Assembly: GCF_900172345.1 (NCBI RefSeq) | Contig: NZ_FWFY01000002.1 | Location: forward strand, 62,001-126,000 | DNA: 64,000 nt | Source: Limimaricola soesokkakensis | GTDB lineage: Bacteria; Pseudomonadota; Alphaproteobacteria; Rhodobacterales; Rhodobacteraceae | Direction of reading: 5' to 3' | Position numbers and translations under genes: made by a program | Notes under the pieces: generated by a model | Told to the model about the DNA's origin: nothing | The model's database searches: none | Seen by the model: only the letters and a program-made list of their open reading frames with translations | Shown here: piece by piece, positions 58,808 to 64,000 of the stretch | Numbering within the stretch: the first letter of the stretch is position 1 | How the letters are laid out: every line of letters begins with the position of its first letter

Positions 58808-59887
58808 ATGCCCTTTCGCCCCGATCCCGTCGAGCGCCGCGCCCGCGCCCTGACCGATCTTCGCCTCGGCGTGCCGGTGGTGCTCGGTCAGGACAAGGGG
58901 GCTCTCGTGCTCGCGGCCGAGACGGCGGGGCCCGACCGGCTGGCGGATCTGCGGAAGATGGGCGGGGCGCCGGTGCTGGCGATCACCGGGCGACGCGCCA
59001 CGACGCTGCGCGCGCGGGCCTATGATGGCGATCTGGCACGGGTGGCGCTGCCGGCGGATGCCGATTGCGGCTGGCTGCGGGCCGTGGCCGATCCGGCGGG
59101 CGATCTGAACACCCCGATGAAGGGCCCGTTGAAGACCCTGCGCGACGGCTCGGCCGAGACGCACCGCGCGGCGATCGCGCTGGTCAAGGCAGCGCGGCTG
59201 CTGCCCGCGGCACTGGTGCTGCCGCTCGAGGATGCGGCGGGCTTTGCGGCGGCGAACGAGCTGACCCGGCTCGACCTGCCGCTGCCGCCGGCACTGACGC
59301 CAGCCTATGCCCCGGTCGCCGCTGCCCGGCTGCCAATGGAAGCGGCGGAGAAGGGCCGGCTGCACGTGTTCCGCCCCGGCGATGGCGGCGAGGAGCATTA
59401 CGCGGTCGAGATCGGCAAACCGCTCCGAGACACGGCGCCGCTGGTGCGGCTGCACTCGGCCTGCTTCACCGGCGACGTTCTGGGTTCGCTCAAGTGCGAC
59501 TGCGGCCCGCAGCTGCATGCCGCGCTCGACCAGATGGGCGAGGCCGGTGAAGGCGTTCTGCTGTATCTCAATCAGGAGGGACGCGGCATCGGCCTCGCCA
59601 ACAAGATGCGGGCCTATTCGCTGCAGGATCAGGGCTTCGACACGGTCGAGGCGAACCACCGGCTCGGCTTCGAAGATGACGAGCGCGATTTCCGCATCGG
59701 CGCCGAGATCCTGAAGCGGCTGGGTTTTTCGCGCATCCGCCTGCTGACCAACAACCCCAACAAGGTCGCCCGGATGAACGAGGCCGGGATCGAGGTGGAG
59801 GAGCGGGTTCCGCTCAAGGTCGGTCGCGGCCTGCACAACCACCATTACCTCGCCACCAAGGCGGCCAAGTCGGGGCACCTGCTGTGA
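58808..59887 (+). CDS. ribA: GTP cyclohydrolase II with N-terminal RibB-like domain
   Basis: 359 residues. The C-terminal half (about 190-359) is a complete GTP cyclohydrolase II, the first enzyme of riboflavin synthesis. The zinc cysteines are C219, C230 and C232 (the same spacing as E. coli 54/65/67), NQEGRGIGL carries the catalytic Arg, and [12 protein letters not shown] is present. The N-terminal 165 residues look like a degenerate DHBP synthase (RibB) domain: [18 protein letters not shown] and [19 protein letters not shown] follow the RibB pattern, but the acidic catalytic residues are missing. AAGGA eight bases upstream. It overlaps the next gene by four bases. Confidence 0.93.
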   Translation: MPFRPDPVERRARALTDLRLGVPVVLGQDKGALVLAAETAGPDRLADLRKMGGAPVLAITGRRATTLRARAYDGDLARVALPADADCGWLRAVADPAGDLNTPMKGPLKTLRDGSAETHRAAIALVKAARLLPAALVLPLEDAAGFAAANELTRLDLPLPPALTPAYAPVAAARLPMEAAEKGRLHVFRPGDGGEEHYAVEIGKPLRDTAPLVRLHSACFTGDVLGSLKCDCGPQLHAALDQMGEAGEGVLLYLNQEGRGIGLANKMRAYSLQDQGFDTVEANHRLGFEDDERDFRIGAEILKRLGFSRIRLLTNNPNKVARMNEAGIEVEERVPLKVGRGLHNHHYLATKAAKSGHLL

Positions 59888-60384
59888 TCCACTCTCCCGC
59901 CGATCTCGTCCTGACCCGCCGCGGCCTGCGGGTACTGGGTCGGTATCTCCCCTGCTCGATCGGCAGGGGCGGCATTCGCCGCGACAAGCGCGAGGGCGAC
60001 GGCGCGACGCCGGTGGGCGAGCACCGCATCACCGGCATGTTCTACCGCCCCGACCGACTGGCCGCGCCCCAGCCATGGGCCGAGCCGATCCTGCCCGGCG
60101 ACCTATGGTCGGACGCAAGCGGCGATCCCGCCTATAACAGCCATGTCCGCGCGCCCTATCCCGCGAGCCACGAGGTGCTGCGCCGGGCCGATCCGCTCTA
60201 CGACATCGTGCTGGTTACGGACTGGAACGAGGGTGGCTCGCCCGGCGCCGGCTCAGCCATCTTCCTCCATCAGCGCCGCCGTCCGGGCTATCCGACCGAA
60301 GGCTGCGTCGCCTTCGCGCGCCCCGACCTGATCTGGCTCGCCCATCATGTCCCCTATGGCGCGCGGCTGATCGTCAGGCGCTGA
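59884..60384 (+). CDS. YkuD-family L,D-transpeptidase-like protein, no signal peptide
   Basis: 166 residues with an ErfK/YkuD catalytic domain (COG3786-like): the His is H129 in [10 protein letters not shown] and the nucleophile C141 in [14 protein letters not shown]. It starts with GTG overlapping the ribA stop (GTGA). There is no Sec or Tat signal and no membrane helix at the N-terminus, unlike enzymes that act on the cell wall. Whether it works in the cytoplasm or is exported in another way is open. The coupling to ribA may be only positional. Confidence 0.85.
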   Translation: MIHSPADLVLTRRGLRVLGRYLPCSIGRGGIRRDKREGDGATPVGEHRITGMFYRPDRLAAPQPWAEPILPGDLWSDASGDPAYNSHVRAPYPASHEVLRRADPLYDIVLVTDWNEGGSPGAGSAIFLHQRRRPGYPTEGCVAFARPDLIWLAHHVPYGARLIVRR

Positions 60385-60442
60385 TCCCCGTCATCTTTCC
60401 GCAAATACGCGATCCCGACGCTTGCCTCGCGCGGGCCGCCGG

Positions 60443-61342
60443 TCAGTCGAGCCGATCCGGCAGGGCCCGTCCCCTGATCGCTTCGGCGAGGGGCAGCGGA
60501 CGCTTGCCCTCGCGCTGGATCTCGAGGAACTCGACCGCGCCATCGCCGCAGGCCACGACACCCTCGCCGATCACCATCCCCGGCGCGCCCTCGCCCGGCC
60601 CGGCGGCGGCGCGCAGGATTTTGAGCCGCTCGCCTTCGGCCATGCACCACGCGCCCGGAAAGGGCGAGAGCGCGTTGACCTGACGCGCGACATGGGCGGC
60701 GGAGCGGGTCCAATCGATCCGCGCCTCGGCCTTGTCGATCTTGGCGGCATAGGTGACACCGTCATGCGGCTGCGGCTCGGGGTGCAGATCGTCGAGGTCG
60801 CGCAGCGTCTCGACGACGAGGCGACCGCCCATGCCGGCCAGCCGGTCATGCAGATCCGAGGCCGTGTCCGTGGGACCGATCGGCGTCGCCTCACGCATCA
60901 GCACCGGGCCGGTGTCGAGCCCCGCTTCCATCTGCATGATGCAGACGCCCGTCTCGGTATCGCCCTCCATGATCGCGCGCTGGATCGGCGCCGCCCCGCG
61001 CCAGCGCGGCAACAGAGAAGCGTGGATGTTCAAACAGCCCCGCGCGGGCGCGTCGAGGATCGGCTGCGGCAGGATCAGCCCATAGGCCACGACCACCGCG
61101 ACATCGGCATCCAGCGCGGCGAAGGCGGCCTGTTCCTCCGCGCCCCTGAGCGAGACCGGGTGCCGCACCTCCAGCCCCAACTCCTCGGCCCGCGCTTGCA
61201 CCGCGCTGGGCCGGGGCTTCTTGCCGCGACCGGCGGGGCGCGGCGGCTGGGTGTAGACGCAGGCGATCTCGTGGCCCGCGCGGACCAGCGCATCGAGCGC
61301 TTGAACCGAGAAATCGGGGGTGCCCATGAATACGACCCGCAT
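60443..61342 (-). CDS. fmt: Methionyl-tRNA formyltransferase
   Basis: 299 residues, making formyl-Met-tRNA for translation initiation. The N-terminal formyltransferase domain starts [19 protein letters not shown]. The catalytic residues are in [17 protein letters not shown] and [11 protein letters not shown], and a C-terminal OB-fold contains [11 protein letters not shown]. It begins one base inside the preceding def-like gene (TGATG). The operon def-def-def'-fmt holds both the adding and the removing enzymes of the formyl group. Confidence 0.96.
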   Translation of the reverse strand: MRVVFMGTPDFSVQALDALVRAGHEIACVYTQPPRPAGRGKKPRPSAVQARAEELGLEVRHPVSLRGAEEQAAFAALDADVAVVVAYGLILPQPILDAPARGCLNIHASLLPRWRGAAPIQRAIMEGDTETGVCIMQMEAGLDTGPVLMREATPIGPTDTASDLHDRLAGMGGRLVVETLRDLDDLHPEPQPHDGVTYAAKIDKAEARIDWTRSAAHVARQVNALSPFPGAWCMAEGERLKILRAAAGPGEGAPGMVIGEGVVACGDGAVEFLEIQREGKRPLPLAEAIRGRALPDRLD

Positions 61343-61833
61343 CAGGAGAGCTTCCTCGCCTTGGCGACCAGCCGGTCGCGCTTGAGGCGGCTCAGCCGGT
61401 CGAAATACATGCGCCCCTCCAGATGATCGATCTGGTGCTGCAGCGAGGTCGCCCAGAGCCCGACGAAATCGCGCTCCTCGAGCTCGCCGCCCTCGTTCAG
61501 GAACCGCGCGGTGACGGCGCGCGGCCGCGAGATCACCGCCGAAACGCCGGGCAGGTTGGGCGAGGCTTCCTCGTGCTCGCGCTGCTGCACGCTCGCATGC
61601 AGGATCTCGGGGTTGGCCATCCGCACCGCCTGCCCGCGCCCGTCCGAGGCATCGACCACGGCGAGGCGCAGCGATACGCCGATCTGCGGCGCGGCCAGCC
61701 CGACGCCGGGCATCGCGTCCATGGCCTCGATCATCTCGTCCCAGAGGGCACGGATCTCGTCGGTGATCGCCTCCACGGGGGCCGCGGGCTTGCGCAGCGT
61801 CGGGTGCGGCCAGCGCAGGAAGGGGCGGGTCAT
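61342..61833 (-). CDS. Peptide deformylase-like protein lacking catalytic residues
   Basis: 163 residues of the deformylase fold, but the active site is damaged. Motif 1 is normal (GVGLAAPQ, 43-50). Motif 2, EGCLS in active enzymes, reads EASPN with Ser91 in place of the metal-binding Cys. Motif 3, HExxH, reads HQIDH with Gln134 in place of the catalytic Glu. It still ends in the usual basic helix ([18 protein letters not shown]). It overlaps the upstream def by four bases and fmt by one, so it is translated with them. It is probably a non-catalytic paralogue. Confidence 0.88.
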   Translation of the reverse strand: MTRPFLRWPHPTLRKPAAPVEAITDEIRALWDEMIEAMDAMPGVGLAAPQIGVSLRLAVVDASDGRGQAVRMANPEILHASVQQREHEEASPNLPGVSAVISRPRAVTARFLNEGGELEERDFVGLWATSLQHQIDHLEGRMYFDRLSRLKRDRLVAKARKLS

Positions 61834-62300
61834 TCGGAAGTGTCCTCTTCGTGTCGATCGATGCACAGGATGCCGTCGAGATGGTCGAGCTCGTGCTGCA
61901 CGCAGGTCGCCTCCAGCCCATCGAACGCGGCCTCGTGGCCGAGGCCGGTCAGGTCCTGCCAGCGCAGCCTGACGCGCAGGGGACGGCGGACCCGGCACGG
62001 CGTGTCGGGGATCGACAGGCAGCCTTCCTCGCGCAGCGCCGTTTCTTCGGAAGCCTCTACCAGCTCGGGGTTCACGAAGACCTTGGGTGCCGGATCGCCG
62101 TCGCGCCACGCCACGTCGGTGACGAAGATCCGCATCGGCAGACCCACCTGCGGCGCCGCGAGACCGCGGCCCGGCGCATCGTACATCGTCTCGATCATGT
62201 CGGCGGCGAGCTGCGACAGGGTAGCGTCGAACAGCACCACCGGGTCGCAAGTCGCGCGCAGCACCGGCGCCGGGTACCGGACGATGTCGAGCACGGCCAT
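61830..62300 (-). CDS. def: Peptide deformylase, second copy
   Basis: 156 residues. All three metal-site motifs are present: GRGLAAPQ (44-51), EEGCLSIP with C94, and HELDH (136-140). It should remove the N-formyl group from nascent chains. Compared with the first copy it lacks the long C-terminal basic helix and ends in an acidic HEEDTSE tail, so ribosome binding could differ. It overlaps the first def by one base and the third, degenerate copy by four. Confidence 0.93.
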   Translation of the reverse strand: MAVLDIVRYPAPVLRATCDPVVLFDATLSQLAADMIETMYDAPGRGLAAPQVGLPMRIFVTDVAWRDGDPAPKVFVNPELVEASEETALREEGCLSIPDTPCRVRRPLRVRLRWQDLTGLGHEAAFDGLEATCVQHELDHLDGILCIDRHEEDTSE

Positions 62301-62821
62301 CAGCCGCGCGCCCGCTCGCGCTTGAGCTTGACCATCTTGCGGGTGATCATCTGCCGCTTCATCGGCTTGAGATAATCGATGAAGAGCTTGCCATCGAGAT
62401 GATCGATCTCGTGCTGCACGCAGGTCGCCCAGAGCCCCTCGAACCGCTCGGCATGGGTCTTTCCGTCGAGCCCGAGCCATTGCACCTCGACCTTGGCCGG
62501 GCGTTCGACCTCGGCGAACTGCTCGGGGATCGAGAGGCAGCCCTCTTCATAGACCGAACGGGCCTCCGAGGCCCACGTAACGGTCGGGTTCACCAGCACC
62601 ATGGGCCGGGGCGCACCTTCGTCCTCCTTGGTGGCGTCCATCACCAGCAGCCGGCTCATCTGGCCGATCTGCGGCGCGGCGAGGCCGATGCCGGGGGCGT
62701 CGTACATGGTTTCCAGCATGTCGTCGGCCAGCCGCCGGATCTCGTCGGTGATGGAGGCGACGGGATCGGCGACGGTCTTCAGACGCGGGTCGGGATGGAT
62801 GAGGATGGGGCGCAATGTCAT
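62300..62821 (-). CDS. def: Peptide deformylase, first copy
   Basis: 173 residues, canonical type: GIGLAAPQ (44-51), EEGCLSIP with C95, HEIDH (137-141) and a C-terminal basic helix (FIDYLKPMKRQMITRKMVK) that docks on the ribosome beside L22. It is the first gene of the four-gene operon ending in fmt and probably the main essential enzyme. No good ribosome-binding site is visible before its ATG. Divergent from the PatB gene, 102 bases apart. Confidence 0.96.
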   Translation of the reverse strand: MTLRPILIHPDPRLKTVADPVASITDEIRRLADDMLETMYDAPGIGLAAPQIGQMSRLLVMDATKEDEGAPRPMVLVNPTVTWASEARSVYEEGCLSIPEQFAEVERPAKVEVQWLGLDGKTHAERFEGLWATCVQHEIDHLDGKLFIDYLKPMKRQMITRKMVKLKRERARG

Positions 62822-62923
62822 GGCGCCGATCTAGGGCCAAGCGGCCCGCCTTGCAACATCGCCGCCCCTTGCGCTCGCGGCCCGGCCTGTGCAGCCTCTC
62901 GGCTCGAGATGCAGGAGACCGCC

Positions 62924-64000
62924 ATGAGCCCCGACCGCCAGACCGCCCCCGATTTTGACGAGATCATCGACCGCCGCGGCACCAATTGCTCCAAGTGGGA
63001 CATGATGGAGCCGGTCTATGGCGTCAGCCCCGACGAGGGGCTGGCGATGTGGGTGGCGGACATGGATTTCCGTCCCCCCGCCTGCGTGCAGCGCGCGGTC
63101 GAGGAGATGGCCGCGCATGGCGTCTACGGCTACGCCGCCTCGGACGCGGCGCAGCGCGAGGCGATCGGCTGGTGGATGGACCGCCGCCATGGCTGGCGCC
63201 CCGATCCGGGCGACATCTTCACCACCCACGGTCTCGTCAACGCCACCGGCCTTTGCGTCGACGCCTTTACCGAACCGGGCGAGGGGGTGGTGCTGTTCAC
63301 CCCGGTCTACCACGCCTTCGCGCGGGTGATCCGCGCGGCCGGGCGGCAGGTGATCGAATGCCCGCTGGCGCTGGACGAGGGGCGCTACGTCCCCGATTTC
63401 GAGGCTTGGGACGCGATGATGACCGGGCGCGAGAGAATGATGATCCTGTGCTCGCCGCAAAACCCCGGCGGCCGGGTCTGGAGCCGGGCCGAGCTGGAGG
63501 GCTGGGCCGAGTTCGCGCGGCGCCATGACCTGATCCTCGTCTCCGACGAGATCCATTGCGACCTGACGATGCCGGGCGTGACCCATACCGCGATGACCCG
63601 GATCGACGGCGTGGCCGACCGGTTGCTGATGCTGACCGCGACGACCAAGACCTTCAACATCGCCGGCGCACATATCGGCAACGTCATCGTCTCCGACCCA
63701 AAGCTGAAGGCGCGCTTCGCGGCACGGATGGGCGCGCTGGGACTGTCGCCCAACAGCTTCGGCCTCGCCATGGCGACGGCGGCGATGTCGCCCGACGGGG
63801 TCGAGTGGCTGGAGGCGCTGCGGCGCTATCTCGATGGCAACCGGCGGCTGTTCGAGGAGGGGGTCGCGGCGATTCCGGGCCTCAAGCCGATGCCGCTCGA
63901 ATCCACCTATCTGGAATGGGTGGATTTCTCGGGCACCGGCATGACGCGCGAGGAGGTGCTGGCGCGGATCGAGGGCGAGGCGAAGATCGCGGTGAACCAC
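62924..64000 (+). CDS. PatB/MalY-family C-S lyase (partial)
   Basis: PLP-dependent cystathionine beta-lyase of the MalY/PatB group; 359 residues are visible and the gene runs past the window end. AGGAG lies six bases before the ATG (MSPDRQTAPDFDEIIDRRG). Features are WVADMDFRPPACVQ, LCSPQNPGGRVWSR, ILVSDEIHCDL and the PLP-lysine in TATTKTFNIAG. It cleaves cystathionine or other C-S bonds to give homocysteine or thiols. About 30 more residues are expected beyond position 64000. Confidence 0.93.
   Translation, partial: MSPDRQTAPDFDEIIDRRGTNCSKWDMMEPVYGVSPDEGLAMWVADMDFRPPACVQRAVEEMAAHGVYGYAASDAAQREAIGWWMDRRHGWRPDPGDIFTTHGLVNATGLCVDAFTEPGEGVVLFTPVYHAFARVIRAAGRQVIECPLALDEGRYVPDFEAWDAMMTGRERMMILCSPQNPGGRVWSRAELEGWAEFARRHDLILVSDEIHCDLTMPGVTHTAMTRIDGVADRLLMLTATTKTFNIAGAHIGNVIVSDPKLKARFAARMGALGLSPNSFGLAMATAAMSPDGVEWLEALRRYLDGNRRLFEEGVAAIPGLKPMPLESTYLEWVDFSGTGMTREEVLARIEGEAKIAVNH

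Noticed and set aside
61342-61833. Frameshift or assembly error as the cause of the broken deformylase motifs
   Set aside because: Both altered motifs lie in one uninterrupted frame with normal flanking residues and preserved overlaps with neighbours, so single-base error is not a good explanation.

Overview
This 64 kb window has high GC content and looks like a chromosomal segment of an alphaproteobacterium of the Rhodobacterales (Rhodobacteraceae or Roseobacteraceae type). The assignment rests on several features: the block rpsL-rpsG-fusA-tuf-rpsJ...rplP lying close to secE-nusG-rplKA-rplJL-rpoBC with tRNA-Trp beside secE; the small twin-transmembrane gene coupled to a PduO-type cobalamin adenosyltransferase; several tandem peptide deformylase genes next to fmt; and the N-terminally extended GTP cyclohydrolase II. 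I see no integrase, transposase, CRISPR array, plasmid or phage gene.

Layout. 1-9.6 kb (minus strand): the str and S10 ribosomal operons, driven by a near-consensus promoter at 9564-9592 and closed by a terminator at 65-94. 9.8-12.7 kb: a small accessory island with a gamma-butyrobetaine hydroxylase-like dioxygenase, a glycosyltransferase and an AhpD-like protein. 12.8-25.4 kb (minus): the rpoC-rpoB-rplL-rplJ-rplA-rplK-nusG-secE-tRNA-Trp block, with a clear promoter in front of rplK. 25.5-30 kb: an acyltransferase, a second tuf copy that appears identical to the first, and parC. 30-37.7 kb (plus): an SH3 protein, an SDR, cobalamin adenosyltransferase, an RTX protein, rpsO-pnp, an outer-membrane protein and a Tat-exported L,D-transpeptidase. 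37.7-46.8 kb: redox and stress genes (1-Cys peroxiredoxin, aldehyde dehydrogenase, a VOC dioxygenase/hydrolase pair, free-methionine sulfoxide reductase, hspQ), plus a transporter, a lytic-transglycosylase lipoprotein and lolA. 47-60.4 kb: ftsK, an aminotransferase, an amidase, a UbiH-type hydroxylase, the Trm112/LON-domain/CnoX proteostasis group, xth, a response regulator and the ribA/YkuD pair. 60.4-64 kb: the def-def-def-like-fmt operon for N-formyl-methionine metabolism and the start of a PatB/MalY C-S lyase.

Most of the window is translation and transcription machinery, and I found no new multi-gene defence or mobile system. The points most worth checking are: a third deformylase paralogue that has lost the metal-binding Cys and the catalytic Glu; a GTP cyclohydrolase II fused to what looks like a dead RibB domain and overlapping a YkuD protein with no signal peptide; tandem UUCG hairpins inside the S10 operon between rplW and rplB; a probable quinone-detoxification pair beside a peroxiredoxin and an aldehyde dehydrogenase; and a palindrome placed exactly in the spacer of the rplK promoter. 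Intrinsic terminators are numerous, and many are long GC stems with a short U run.
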